Shown: positions 24,476 to 36,400, counted from the first letter of the stretch. The stretch is 64,000 bases of DNA from Ovis canadensis (GCF_042477335.2 NC_091246.1:14877001-14941000), one strand, 5' to 3'. Numbers and translations: made by a program. Notes: generated from the letters alone by a model not told the origin.

Positions 24476-25347
24476 TTCAGTTCAGTTCAGTTGCTCAGTC
24501 CGAGTGTCTGACTCTGCAACCACATGAACTGCAGCATGCTAGGCCTGCCTGTCCATCACCAACTCCCGGAGTTTACTCAAACTCATGTCCATTGAGTTGG
24601 TGATGCCATCCAACCATCTCATCCTCTGTAGTCCCCTTCTCCTCCTGCCTTCAATCTTTCCCAGTATCAGAGTCTTTTTAAATGAGTCAGTTCTTCGCAT
24701 GAGGTGGCCAAAGTATTGGAGTTTCAGCTTCAACATCAGTCCTTCCAATGAATACCCAGGACTGATCTCCTTTAGAATGGACTGGTTGGATCTCCTTGTA
24801 GTCCAAGGGACTCTCAAGAGTCTTCTCCAACACCACAGTTCAAAAGCATCAGTTCTTCAGTGCTCAGCTTTCTTTATAGTTCAACATTCACATCCATACA
24901 TGACTACTGAAAAAACCATAGCTTTGACTAGGCAGACCTTTGTTGGCAAAGTAATGTCTCTGCTTTTTAATATGTTGTCTAGGTTGGTCATAACTTTTCT
25001 TCTAAGGAGCAAGAGTCTTTTAATTTCATGGCTGCAGTCACCATCTGCAGTGATTTTGGAGCTCCCAAAAATAAAGTCTGTCACTGTTTCCATTGTTTCC
25101 CCATCTATTTGCCATGAAGTGATGAGACAAGATGCCATGATCTTAGTTTTCTGAATGTTGAGTTTTAAGCCAATTTTTTCACTCTCCTTTTTCACTTTCA
25201 TCAAGAGGCTCTTTAGTTCCTCTTTACTTTCTGCCATAAGGGTAGTGTCATCTACATATCTGAGGTTATTAATATTTCTGCCAGCAATCTTCATTCCAGC
25301 TTGTGCTTCATCCAGCCCAGCGTTCCTAATGATGTACTCTGCATATA
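24476..25347 (-). mobile_element. BovB LINE, about 870 bp, with 12-bp TSD
   Basis: 3' tail at 24476 (complement of CTGAA repeats) and 5' truncation in the reverse-transcriptase region at about 25347. Exact direct repeats 'agggctgggtag' at 24464-24475 and 25348-25359 delimit it. The termini show an ordinary 5'-truncated retrotransposition event. Confidence 0.96.
24881..25294 (-). pseudogene. BovB reverse transcriptase C-terminal remnant (137 codons)
   Basis: The minus-strand frame covers the end of the reverse-transcriptase domain and the region after it (LNIQKTKIMAS, KVMTNLDNILKSRDITLPTK). The catalytic box reads Y-V-D-D instead of Y-A-D-D (complement of 25247-25258), a single-base change. 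The frame stops inside the conserved C-terminus. Only a 5'-truncated remnant, so not functional. Confidence 0.85.
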
Positions 25348-25458
25348 AGGGCTGGGTAGGTGCTTTGTAAATATAAATTCTGTACGAATGTTGACAGAGT
25401 TATGGAGTTAGTGGGTTCTCCAGATGGAAAGGTATCACTTCAGTTTAGAAATCTGGTG

Positions 25459-25519
25459 TTTCTAAACTCAGTGAGACTTGGTCTAACTCAAGATTTCTAA
25501 ACTTAGTGAGACTTGGTCT
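25459..25519. repeat. Local tandem duplication, 35-bp period
   Basis: A 26-bp block starting 'tttctaaact' and ending 'acttggtct' occurs at 25459-25484 and again at 25494-25519 with one substitution. No known family. Confidence 0.9.
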
Positions 25520-25530
25520 CCTCATCTGTA

Positions 25531-25703
25531 CAAATGAGTCAGTTCTTCGCATGAGGTGGCCAAAGTATTGGAGTTTCTGGTTCAGCATCACTCCTTCTAA
25601 TGAATATTCAGGATTGATCTCCTTTAGGATGGACTGGTTGGATCTTTTGCAGTCCAAGAGACCCTCAAGAGTCTTCTCCAACACCACAGTTCAAAAGCAA
25701 CAA
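25531..25703 (-). mobile_element. BovB internal fragment
   Basis: Matches the BovB C-terminal coding region in reverse ('cgcatgaggtggccaaagta' to 'caccacagttcaaaagca') but lacks the 3' tail. It starts and ends inside BovB, so it is either a rearranged fragment or a copy with both ends lost. Confidence 0.88.
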
Positions 25704-25800
25704 ACGTTAATCGTTGTTAGAATTGTTGCCTTCTGTGGCAAGATCCAGTATAGGTTGCCCATACGCACATGTATCTGTAGGGGCAGAATCTAAGTAAGAT

Positions 25801-26021
25801 GCGTGCGTGCATGCTCAGTTGCTTCAGTTGTGTCCGGCTCTTTGAGACCCCATGGATTAAGCAGGCTCCTCTGTCCATGGGATTCTCCAGGCAAGGATAC
25901 TGGAGTGGATTGCTATGCCCTCCAGGAGGGCATCTTCCCCACCCAGGGATTGAACTCTTGTCCCTTATGTCCCCTGCATTGGCAGGCAAGTTCTCTACTA
26001 CTAGTGTCATCTGGGAAGACC
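25801..26021 (-). mobile_element. Bov-tA SINE
   Basis: tRNA-like head in reverse near 25990-26021 and BovA body from 25812. Flanks 'ctaagtaagatg' and 'ctagtaaaatga' are similar, possibly a decayed TSD. Confidence 0.9.
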
Positions 26022-26849
26022 TAGTAAAATGAAGTACAGCAATTTTACACATCTATTTATTTTCTCTCCTAGACTACGATTCTATTCTCCTAACCTATGA
26101 CTGTGTTCTGAAACACTGATTTAGTTCCTTTTTTAATTCTTTCTTCATCTTTTTTTTTCCCTTTTGTTTTATTTCACAAAAACCTAATGGACAGTTGCAA
26201 CAGTTTATTTGCGTAAGAATTTCAGTTGTTTTCCTCATCTCACTCTTACAAACAGTTAACACAAAACGAAACAAAAAACTCACAAGGAAAAGACATAACT
26301 TCCCAACCCTTTTCTTCTACCCAAGATTCCAAATAATTCTTAAAAAAAATATTACACCAAAGAAATGTTTGTATTGGGTTATCTTTTTTTATTCTTTTTG
26401 TTATGTGGTTACAGCAAGAATACTTTTTCATTGATTTTACCTGATTCTACTTCTGAGGTCCTTAATAGTGTGGTATGTTGAGTGAAAATGGTATATAAGA
26501 TTTGGGGAGGATTGAAAAATGTACGTATGAAACACGTCTTAGCAGAGGCCGTGGCACACCGAGCGAGCTCACCCTGGTGTGCTGCACTGTTCGGCTTGTG
26601 ATGAATAGAGCATAGGTGAGCCCCCGCTTTGGGCCTTCCAGCAGTAACTGACTTGTCACAGTAGCATCTGCGGGTCAGCTGAGGCCTTTGCTGTGATAGC
26701 ATCTCAGTCCAACTTCTCCCTCTGCCCAGCATGACTTCCTTCACTGCCCCAATAGGTGCTAAGCTTCTGGCATTATCCACTAATCTCCCTGCATGCAAAT
26801 CTGTGCTCTGAACCAGCTTCCCATGGAACCCAACCTGCAATACAACACC
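26022..26849. other. Unassigned; includes a CpG-richer segment
   Basis: The part near 26,520-26,700 has more CpG than the surroundings. It carries a 143-codon minus-strand frame (26409-26840) with no domain I recognise. I cannot say whether it is a decayed retrogene, an LTR or chance. Confidence 0.35.
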
Positions 26850-27700
26850 CCCTGCGTGGACTTTCTGTTGATTCCAGGATGAAGTTCAAAATTTTTAGCA
26901 TGTTTTCAAAGGCCCCTCCCAGTCTAACCTTGAATTACTTCTTCTGAATCCTCCCTGAGAAATTTTTGCCCCTGTACTTCAGCCACAGGTCGGGTCTCCC
27001 CCTGCCCATGACAGATGATACTCTTTTAGCTTCTTTGCTTTATTCGTACTTTTCTTCTTCTGCTGATGGCTGTTGATCTTTTATCTACTGGATAAATTTT
27101 AATTGAAACCTCACTTTTGAAGTTCAGTTTCTTCCATTGTTCTTCTAGAGTGTCTCATGCTTGCTTTAGCTACCACACTTAACCTCAGGTGATGAACTCA
27201 GAAAACCATGACCTTGACCCACCAGTGACCCATCCATCCTACTGCACAAGCCCAATATGCTGCCCAGGGAATCTGTTTTTTATGTATCCGTCCTTATGTC
27301 CTTGCCCTAGTCTTAGCCAGTCCTTCCAGCTCTAATCAGGAATTTGTCCCAGGCTTTTTGTTTTTGCTTGATTCTGAGAATTCCTTTTACTGCCAGTTTG
27401 ATACCTGACTTTCATTCAGTCACAGCAGCTGCTCAGGTCCTTTTCAGAAGCTTTCGGTTTCTTCCTGTCTTCTCAGTACTTATGACTTCTCTTTCCCACT
27501 TTCAGCTGTCCCATTCTGTCTCTGTATTGACAGTTGGAATAAACCCCATTACAAACCTGTCTCTCCGATTGGGAATAGGGAATACTTTTAATGTCTTTAT
27601 TTCCACATAATTGTGAACTCCCTGAGTGAAAGGAAGATGATGTATCTTTGTGTCTCCATTTCCTAGCTCAGAGCTTGCCCTGAGTAGGTGCCAGGATGAT
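26850..27700 (+). mobile_element. L2 LINE 3' portion (ancient)
   Basis: 'ccaggatgaagttcaaaatt', 'tcaaaggcccctcccagtct' and, at the 3' side, 'attgtgaactccctgagtga' with 'gagtaggtgccagg' occur in L2 order. The middle is diverged. L2 is a long-extinct mammalian LINE. Confidence 0.65.
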
Positions 27701-29549
27701 GTGTTTATGAGGTGAAGGATCATCAGATTGTGGAGGCTCTTCATCAGCTGTGCTAAAGCAAGAACCTAACACAAAGACATTTATGGTGCTCACATAATTG
27801 AATTGTTTGAAATCTGATATTCTCTCTAAGAGGTGGGCAAGTACAGCAAAGCTCCATTATTATGAGGCAAGGGATATTTGGGGGCAATTGTCAGTACGTG
27901 TTTCTGTGAGAAGAACCTCCCACATTCTAGACACTGGGCTGAATGCTATGATGATTTAAAAATAAAACCTATGAGGGTTATATGCCCACAATCTTAGAGG
28001 GTAGACAAGAAATACCTATAAAAGAGATTAGAAAGCAAATTATTTCAAGAGAAGGCTACTGATCATAGAACCTGGGAGCTGGGAGGAAGGAAAGAAGATA
28101 GGGGTCTGGGAGGAAGTGGGATCAGAATAGAATTTTAGTTCATCACCAGCCTCACTACAGTGTGCTTCTCCAAGGCAAAATATGTGTCATATATATTTAT
28201 ATCTACAGTGTCTCCTTGCACACTTCCAGCTAATTCTCTTATGGAGAGTCTGGCACATGTTTGGGTTATCACAGATATTGGATGCACGTTCATTGAAAGG
28301 CTAGAGAATTTGGATGGGAACTCTGGAGAACTGGCACTGGGAACAACCTTGGGAAGAGTCTCCTTTGACCTCCACTACTGGCATCACTGGTCCTGGACAC
28401 TTTCGTTCTTTGTCTCTGGATTATCAGTGTTCCTCCTGCCTTTGTGAATGATTTCCCAAATTGCCCTGCATCTTTGCATCACTCCCCTGTAATCATCCAG
28501 AGTTCCAGAGGTGGACATCCCTATTTTTTGATTGATTAGGCCAAGATTAGTCACAGGCTGCTGTCTCAGCATATGAGGAAGACAGATGAGAAGTGGTGTT
28601 GGTTCTGTAGTGTGGAAATCAGTTCCTCCCTGTTCCTACAGTGATTCCCTTTTCTACCCTCTTCTCCTGTATAGGAAGGGCATACAGATGCTGCTTAGTA
28701 AATGATGATAAATGTTCAACCAGGAATGATGAGTTATGAACTTAGGCTTTTGGACAAACAAGTAAAATTTCTCATTCTGCCAGTTGACCGTGGGCTGCAC
28801 CCACAGAAAATGTGTAGAAGTGGGTAATTAGACTCTCCCATCTTCACCAGGGCTCTGACAGTTGGCAGTATTTAACTACTCTTAAAAGAATGATCCATGA
28901 AACTTGTCTGGATCTTTTTCAGATATGAAAACTAAATCCAGCTTTGTCCTGTTTGCCTGAACACCTGTGATGTGTATTGTACAACCACAGAGATACCTTT
29001 GTAGTAGGAGAAGGTTTCCACAAGGGAGAAACATACACATGGGAAACAAGTGAAATAGCCAACGTTGAGTGGGCAAGACAGTTGAAATTTGGCTTCATGA
29101 CCACCCTACACCTTCTGAATCATTGGAAGAGTCGGCTTCTAGTGGTAACAGACCTGGGAAGCTGGTTATATGAGCCATATAATGTGTCTTTTGTGTGGGA
29201 TTAAACATTTTTTTCGTGTTAATGCTTATTCCATGTTTTCTTTGGAATTCAGAGTCAGCTTCATGTCTCAGATGAAGCAAACCATTTTCAAAGATTGGGA
29301 AATGTATTATTTTTCTGGAAGCTGATCAGTTTGTATAAAGATTAGTTAATGAACACATGACCAATTTCAAATTTTTCTAATTGTGAATACCCTAAACAAG
29401 GACTATATTTTTATTAATTTTGCATACTGGTTCACATAGTAAGGTTGGCTCATTTTGTAGTCACATTAGTATAGAGTCCCACTATTCGTATCTTATGGAC
29501 ATCTATTTTCTTCTCATGATGAAGCTCTGAGGCAGATGAAGAACTGCTA
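27701..29549. other. Unassigned non-coding stretch
   Basis: No gene or clear repeat. About 27,930-28,080 ('cattctagacactgggctga') resembles a common ancient mammalian repeat that I cannot name. Several 60-95-codon frames lack relatives. Confidence 0.4.
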
Positions 29550-29670
29550 AGCTATTTTACAGTGAAAAAGCTAAGGCTCATAGATAGAAGCTGAAGTATT
29601 TGTTAAGGTCGTTTAGTTAATTAGGGACAGGTTTTGGTCTCCAGTACATCCTGAATTTCTTATCTTCAGG
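29550..29670 (-). mobile_element. MIR SINE, reverse orientation
   Basis: 'gctattttacagtgaaaaag', 'ctaaggctcatagatagaag', 'gtttagttaattagggacag' follow a complemented MIR, strongly diverged. Confidence 0.5.
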
Positions 29671-30599
29671 TCCACTGCTTTTATAACTAACATAATAAAG
29701 CCAAAATGAAGGAACTGGCCAAGAAATGTCATTATACATTTACAAGGACTTAGTGATATCTTTTTACCAGAAGATGTTTTCTTGATCAATCTTTTTGATC
29801 ATTATGAAACACACAGACTGGTGTATTTTGACGGAAATGTTACTGGATAGCTTTACTTCTCTTTGATGCATAATGGAATTGGTCACATCAAAGAGTTTTT
29901 ATAATCACTGGGATGTAGTGAGAAAGAACCTGGCTTTATCTTGTTCTGATTTGGAGGAAGCAGAGAAATGTTGGTGATCCTAGCCCCAGGGATGTGAAAT
30001 GAATTTGGGAGGCCCTAAACCAGAAACTTTACCTGTACTGAAATATGAAATTGCACAGTTAATAATGAAATAATATAGACGCCTTGTTAATGTAGGTCAC
30101 TTGAGACGCAATGAATAATCCCACGAGGTTATTCTGTTGCTCTTGAGAAGATAAGAAATGTTAATCCCTAGGGTTAATTAATCTATGGGTTGGTAATATA
30201 TACAATTATACACTGTATTATGAGCAAGATAGGTAACAAATATTTAACAATTGCTTCTAACAGCTTTTAAATTAGTTCTTAAAATTAAATGTTAAATAAA
30301 ATATACAATACATATATGCATGCAATCATTACCACTTGTCTGCCACCTGTTATTATCATCATTTATAAATTAACAGGAATGGTTTTCCTATGATTACTAG
30401 ATGCTTGTGTGATATTGACTGAAGTGATTCTGTGAAAGCTACAATCAGTTGAACCTTAGTTATGAACATGAAAACTATGTAAAACTGAACTTAGAAGAAA
30501 TATTCCCAAGTATTTTATGTAAAGAGAAATCCTACTTTGTGTGGAAATATTAAAATTATTACAGAAATACAAATGCCTACTTTCTTTCTTTAAAATTTT
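29671..30599. other. Unassigned AT-rich stretch
   Basis: No gene or family recognised. Very AT-rich at 30,180-30,320. Confidence 0.45.
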
Positions 30600-30612
30600 A
30601 TCTCTTTTTCTT

Positions 30613-31229
30613 CAGTTCAGTTCAGTTGCTCAGTTCTGTCCAACTCTCTGCAACCCCATGAATCACAGCACGCCAGGCCTCCCTGTCCATCACCAGCTCA
30701 CCTACCCAAACTCATGTCCATCGAGTTGGTGATGCCATCCAGCCATCTCATCCTCTGCCATCCCCTTCTCCTCCTGCCCCCAATCTCTCCCAGCATCAGA
30801 GTCTTTTCCAATGAGTCCTCTTCACATGAGGTGGCCAAAATACTGGAGTTTCTGCTTTAGCATCATTCCTTCCAATGAATACCCAGGACTGATCTCCTTC
30901 GGGATGGACTAGTTGGACCTCCTTGCAGTCCAAGGGACTCTCAAGAGTCTTCTCCAACACCACAGTTCAAAAGCATCAATTCTTCGGTGCTCAGCTTTCT
31001 TCACAGTCCAACTCTCACATCCATACATGATCACTGGAAAAACCATAGCCTTGACTAGACGGACCTTAGTAGGCAAAGTAATGTCTCTGCTTTTGAATAT
31101 GCTGTCTAGGTTGGTCATAACTTTCCTTCCAAGGAATAAGCATCTTTTAATTTCATGGCTGCAGTCACCATCTGCAGTGATTTTGGAGCCCCCCAAAATA
31201 AAGTCTGACACTGTTTCCACTGTTTCCCC
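30613..31229 (-). mobile_element. BovB LINE 3' copy with 12-13-bp TSD
   Basis: CTGAA-tail complement at 30613, body to the 'GETVETVSDF' coding region at 31229. Direct repeats 'atctctttttctt' at 30600-30612 and 31230-31242. The minus frame 30909-31220 keeps YGCESWTVKKAEHRRIDAF. Truncated at 5'. Confidence 0.95.
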
Positions 31230-31274
31230 ATCTCTTTTTCTTAATAGTTACCAAAAATATAAGTAGGTTTTCAT

Positions 31275-31583
31275 TGTTGTTCAGTTGCTAAATCATGTCT
31301 GACTCTTTGTTACCTCATGAACTGCAGTATGCCAGGCTTTTCTGTCCTTGGTTATCTCCGAGGGTTTGCTCAGACTTATGTCCATTGAGTCAGTGATGCT
31401 ATCTAACCATCTCATCCTCTGTTTCTCCCTTCTCTTCTTGCCCTCAATCTTTCCCAGCATCAGAGTCTTCTCCAATGAGTTGGCTCTTAGCATTGGGTGG
31501 CCAAAATAGTGGAGCTTCAGCTTTAGCATTAGTCCTTCCAAAAAATATTCAGGGTTGAATTCCTTTAGGATTGACTAGTAGGA
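31275..31583 (-). mobile_element. BovB-derived 3' copy with 11-bp TSD
   Basis: Starts 'tgttgttcagttgctaaatc' and ends inside the C-terminal coding region. Direct repeats 'taggttttcat' at 31264-31274 and 31584-31594. More diverged than its neighbour 45 bp away, so this is a separate and older event. Confidence 0.9.
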
Positions 31584-31594
31584 TAGGTTTTCAT

Positions 31595-31965
31595 AGGTAC
31601 ACAGAAGAATGATGTACTAATCCTAATTTACTGTTGGTAGACTACCTGAGCCTTTGTTCATAGCCTTTTTCTGGTTCACTGGGGTCATTTCTTGGTTTAA
31701 AACTACATGGGTATCCTTCCGAAAAAAAAGATTCATGGATTAGTCAAGTACAATTGCTCATCTGAATGGTTTAGTTTTTATTCCCTGCCTGGTTCTCCAG
31801 GTTTCCATATAACACAGACTCAGTAACACTGGTTCACCCAATAACACTTTTTCTTGGGTGTTCAAGGAACACAAAAAAGAGGCTAAAGTGACAGTATAGG
31901 TATGATTATGAAATGAAAAACAATATGGTTCAAATTTCAGTTCTCAAGATAAATTAGTTGTTAGT
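31595..31965. other. Unassigned non-coding stretch
   Basis: Nothing recognised. Confidence 0.45.
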
Positions 31966-31974
31966 AATTGCATA

Positions 31975-32167
31975 GAGTGGCTCAGGAGTAAAGAGTCCAC
32001 CTCCAGTCAGGAGATGAAGGTTCAAACCCTGGGTCGGGAAGATCTCCTAAGGAAGAAAATAACCCACTCTGGTATTCTTGCCTGGGAAATCCATGGACAG
32101 AGGGGCCTATGGTCCATGGGACCACATACAGTCACACATGACTTAGTGACTAAAGAACAACAACAAC
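31975..32167 (+). mobile_element. Bov-tA SINE with TSD and (CAA)n tail
   Basis: tRNA head 'gtggctcaggagtaaagagt', BovA body with 'ttgcctgggaaatccatgga', and an ACAACAACAACA tail. Direct repeats 'aattgcata' at 31966-31974 and 32168-32176. Confidence 0.93.
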
Positions 32168-32176
32168 AATTGCATA

Positions 32177-32621
32177 AAGTACAGACTTTGCTGCTAGCTC
32201 TTCAGTCCACAAATCACTGTATAAATAACAGATACATGTGATCAGCAGCCTGTGACATCACTTCTTTCAAAGCTTGTGGTGATTAGATACCCATATATCT
32301 GTTAGTTCACACACAGAAGGCAGAGTGTGCAGTTGTGCTCTTTCCTGATCTCTCATTGATTAAATCATACACATACTATCACAATAATATTTATGAAAAT
32401 ACAGGGCAATACACAAAACTCAGTAGCATTGGCGGTTAAGACTATCCATCTTCAGTATACATGGATGGCTTTCAGAAAGAAATAGTCTGGATTCATGTCT
32501 AGAAATAGAACAACTCCACATGTCAGAAAGGAATTAGAAAAGAAAGTTTACATCCACCTCAGCTGTCTACCTCAGACCTGGAGACAGTCTCAGATTGTAA
32601 AATCTCACAGTCAGCCCCAGA
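32177..32621. other. Unassigned; possible SINE trace
   Basis: Around 32,420-32,470 'ggcggttaagactatccatc' faintly recalls a CHR SINE, too weak to annotate. The rest is unassigned. Confidence 0.35.
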
Positions 32622-34645
32622 TTTGGAGGGAGTAGATCTGATAGATAGAGTGCCTGATGAACTATGGAATGAGATTCATGACATTGTATAGGAGACAGGG
32701 ATCAAGACCCTCCCCATGGAAAAGAAATGCAAAAAAGAAAAATGGCTGTCTGAGGAGGCCTTACAAATAGCTGTGAAAAGAAGAGAAGCGAAAAGCAAAG
32801 GAGAAAAGGAAAGATATAAGCATCTGAATGCAGAGTTCCAAAGAATAGCAAACAGAGATAAGAAAGCCTTCCTCAGCAATCAATGCAAAGAAATAGAGGA
32901 AAAGAACAGAATGGGAAAGACTAGAGATCTCTTCAAGAAAACTAGAGATACCAAGGGAACATTTCATGCAAAGATGAGCTCGATAAAGGACAGAAATGGT
33001 ATGGACCTAACAGAAGCAGAAGATATTAAGAAGAGGTGGCAAGAATACACAGAAGAACTGTACAAAAAAGATCTTCACAACCTGGATAATCACAATGGTG
33101 TGATCACACATCTAGAGCCAGACATCCTGGAATGTGAAGTCAAGTGGGCCTTAGGAAGCATAACTATGAACAAAGCTAGTGGAGGTGATAGAATTCCAGT
33201 TGAGCTCTTTCAAATCCTGAAAGATGATGCTGTGAAAGAGCTGCACTCAATATGCCAGCAAATCTGGAAAACTCAGCAGTGGCCACAGGACTGGAAAAGG
33301 TCAGTTTTCATTCCAATCCCAAAGAAAGGCAATGTCAAAGAATGCTCAAACTACTGCACAATCGCACTCATCTCACATGCTAGTAAAGTAATGCTCAAAA
33401 TTGTCCAAGCCAGGCTTCAGCAATACGTGAACTGTGAAATTCCTGATGTTCAAGCTGGTTGTAGAAAAGGCAGAGGAACCAGAGATCAAATTGCCAATAT
33501 CCGCTGGATCATGGAAAAAGCAAGAGAGTTCCAGAAAAACATCTATTTCTGCGTTATTGACTATGCCAAAGCCTTTGACTATGTGGATCACAATAAACTG
33601 TGGCAAATTCTGAAAGAGATGGGAATACCAGACCACCTGACCTACCTCTTGAGAAATCTGTATGCAGATCAGGAAGCAACAGTTAGAACTGGACATGGAA
33701 CAACAGACTGGTTCCAAATAGGAAAAGGAGTCCGTCAAGGCTGTATATTGTCACCCTGCTTATTTAACTTCTATGCAGAGTACATCATGAGAAATGCTGG
33801 TCTGGAAGAAGCACAAGCTGGAATCAAGATTGGTGAGAGAAATATCAATAACCTCAGATATGCAGATGACACCAGCCTTATGGCAGAAAGTGAAGAGGAA
33901 CTAAAAAGCCTCTCGATGAAAGTGAAGGTGGAGAGTGAAAAAGTTGGCTTACAGCTCAACATTCAGAAAATGAAGATCATGGCATCTGGTCCCATCACTT
34001 CATGGGAAATAGATGGGGAAACAGTGGAAACAGTGTCAGACTTTATTTTTTTGGGCTTCAAAATCACTGCAGATGGTGACTGCAGCCACGAAATTAAAAG
34101 ACACTTACTCCTTGGAAGAAAAGTTATGACCAACCTAGATAGCATATTCAAAAGCAGAGACATTACCTTGCCAACTAAGGTCCGTCTAGTCAAGGCTATG
34201 GTTTTTCCAGTGGTCATGTATGGATGTGAGAGCTGGACTGTGAAGAAAGCTGTGCACTGAAGAACTGATGCTTTTGAACTGTGGTGTTGGAGAAGACTCT
34301 TGAGAGTCCCTTGGACTGCAAGGAGATCCAACCAGTCCATTCTGAAGGAGATCAACCCTGGGATTTCTTTGGAAGGAATGATGCTAAAGCTGAAACTCCA
34401 GTACTTTGGCCACCTCATGTGAAGAGTTGACTCATTGGAAAAGACTCTGATGCTGGGAGGGATTGAGGGCAGGAGGAGAAGGGGACAACAGAGGATGAGA
34501 TGGCTGCATGGCATCACTGACTCGATGGACGTGAGTCTGAGTGAACTCCGGGAGATGGTGATGAACATGGAGGCCTGGCGTGCTGCGATTCATGGGGTCG
34601 CAAAGAGTCGGACACGCCTGAGCGACTGAACTGAACTAAACTGAA
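32622..34645 (+). mobile_element. BovB LINE, about 2.0 kb
   Basis: 5' truncated after the endonuclease region: similarity starts at the codons for V-D-L-I-D-R-V-P (about 32,632) and continues through the whole reverse transcriptase and C-terminus to the CTGAA tail (ends 'gaactgaactaaactgaac'). High similarity to the other long copies. It carries the longest LINE frame of the window. Confidence 0.95.
32716..34260 (+). pseudogene. BovB reverse transcriptase (514 codons, broken at both ends)
   Basis: RTE-clade reverse transcriptase that would copy BovB and SINE RNA at nicked chromosomal DNA. The frame keeps the linker (KSKGEKERYKHLNAEFQRI), RT motif A with Asp at residue 282 (DYAKAFD), the G-V-R-Q-G-C motif at 338-343, and catalytic Y-A-D-D at 382-385 (33859-33870). 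It is broken by an in-frame TAG at 32689-32691 upstream, so the Met at 32716 is internal, and by TGA at 34258 where relatives have an Arg CGA, a CpG-decay change. Conserved C-terminal sequence continues after the stop (34435-34629). The endonuclease is absent, so it cannot be an autonomous element, though its RT core looks intact. Confidence 0.9.
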
Positions 34646-34929
34646 CTTTTGATGAGGCCACAATTGTGTCTCATTCTCTACCTTGCTACTCGCTGAGGGA
34701 ATCGCTATAGCTGGTCAACCCTCCTTCATCTGTGCTACATACACAACCTTGAGGTAAATTGTATTAATCTTTTCAAATTTAGTGAAGTTTTAGAACAAAG
34801 CTTGGGAACAATGATATGCTTTTAAAATCTTTTCATTTTCTTGTTTACTTTCAAATTTTTAAATCTCTTAGAAGAAGACTAATAGGAATATATTGTGAAG
34901 GTAAAAGCATTATTATTTATTTCCCCTCA

Positions 34930-35354
34930 GTGCTGTTATAAAACCTGTTACATAAGCAGTTGAAACAATAGTATAATAAATACCCATATATTCTTTATTT
35001 AGATTCAACAATTATTAATGAGTTGCTCTATTTACTCTCTGTGTCTTTCTCGCACCATAACATTTTCAGCACCCTTTGAAAGTACATTGTAGCCATCATG
35101 GCACTTCATCTGGAAATATTCAGCAAACATCTCCTAAATATAAGGACAATTTGCTGCGTACTTATTATGAATGATAAGAAAATTAGCAATAATTTCATAT
35201 CATCCAATACTCAGGCCAGATTTAAATTCTCCCAGTTGTCTCACATAACTTCTTTTTGGAGCTTTAAACAATGTTTTTGGAAACAGGATCCAATCTAGGA
35301 TCATATAGTGCCTTTGGTTGTTATCTCTCTTATACCCTTTTAATCTGAAATAAT
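34930..35354 (-). mobile_element. Old L1 3' UTR segment, copy 1 (left part), antisense
   Basis: 'gttgaaacaatagtataata', 'agcaaacatctcctaaatat' and 'caggatccaatctaggatca' then 'tgcctttggttgttatctct' follow a known antisense L1 3' UTR order (L1M type). It is split by the long BovB and resumes after 38,440. Confidence 0.65.
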
Positions 35355-35629
35355 CACAACCCATTTTAGTATTCTTGCCCTGAGAACCCTATGAACAGTA
35401 TGAAAAAGCAGAAAGATAGGACACTGAAAGATGAACTCAGCAGATCAGCAGGTGCCCAATATGCTACTGGGATCAGTGGAGAAATAACTCCAGAAAGAAT
35501 GAAGGGATGGAGCCAAAGCAAAAACAACACCCAGTTGTGGATGTGATTGGTGATAGAGGCAAAGTCTGATGCTATAAAAAGCAATATTGCGTTGAAACCT
35601 GGGATGTTAGGTCCATGAATTAAGGCAGA

Positions 35630-36400
35630 TTGGAAGTGGTCAAACAGGAGATGGCAAGAGTGAACATCAACATTTTAGGAATCAGCAAACTAAAATGGAC
35701 TGGAATGCATAAATTTAACTCCAGTGACCATTATATCTACTACTGTGGGCAAGAATCCCTTAGAAGAAATGGAGTAGCCATCAGAGTCAACAAAAGAGTC
35801 CAAAATGCAGTACTTGGATGCAATCTAAAAAATGACAGAATGATCGCTGTTTGTTTCCAAGGCAAACCACTCAATATCATGGTAATCCAAGTCTATGTCC
35901 TGACCAGTAATGCTGAAGAAGCTGAAGTTGAATTGTTCTATGAAGACCTACAAGATCTTCTAGAACTAACACTCAAAAAAGATGTCCTTTTCATTATAGA
36001 GAACTGGAATGCAAAAGTAAGAAGTCAAGAAATACCTGGAGTAACAGGCAAATTTGGCCTTGGAGTACAGAATGAATCAGGGCAAAGGCTAATAGAGTTT
36101 TGTCAAGAGAATGCACTGGTCATAGCAAACACCCTCTTCCAACAACACAAGAGAAGACTCTACACATGGACATCACCAGATGATCAATACCAAAATCAGA
36201 CTGATTATACTCTTTGCAGCCAAAAATGGAGAAGAACTATACAGTCAGCAAAAACAAGACCAGGAGCTGACTGTAGCTCAGATCATGAACTCCTTATTGC
36301 CAAATTCAGACTTAAATTGAAGAAAGTAGGGAAAACCACTAGACCATTCAGGTATGACCTAAATCAAATCCCTTATGATTATACAGTGAGAAGTGTATAG
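35630..36400 (+). pseudogene. BovB endonuclease domain remnant (256 codons)
   Basis: An APE-like endonuclease that nicks target DNA for RTE elements. The S-D-H motif is present at residues 217-219 (36278-36286) and Asp 192 in the N-Q-T-D-Y box is kept, but the box usually reading G-D-W-N-A-K is E-N-W-N-A-K at residues 124-129, so a catalytic Asp is lost (36002-36004 is AAC). An in-frame TAA at 35621-35623 precedes the Met, so the natural N-terminus lies upstream. The frame ends at TAG 36398-36400 inside an 18-bp local duplication and frameshift. Confidence 0.88.

Noticed and set aside
32405..32480. Possible CHR SINE fragment
   Set aside because: Only about 20 bases look similar, too weak to annotate as an element.
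33963..34568. 201-codon minus-strand frame
   Set aside because: Antisense shadow of the BovB C-terminus. The same shadow recurs at 24585-25154, 30913-31266 and 37927-38310.
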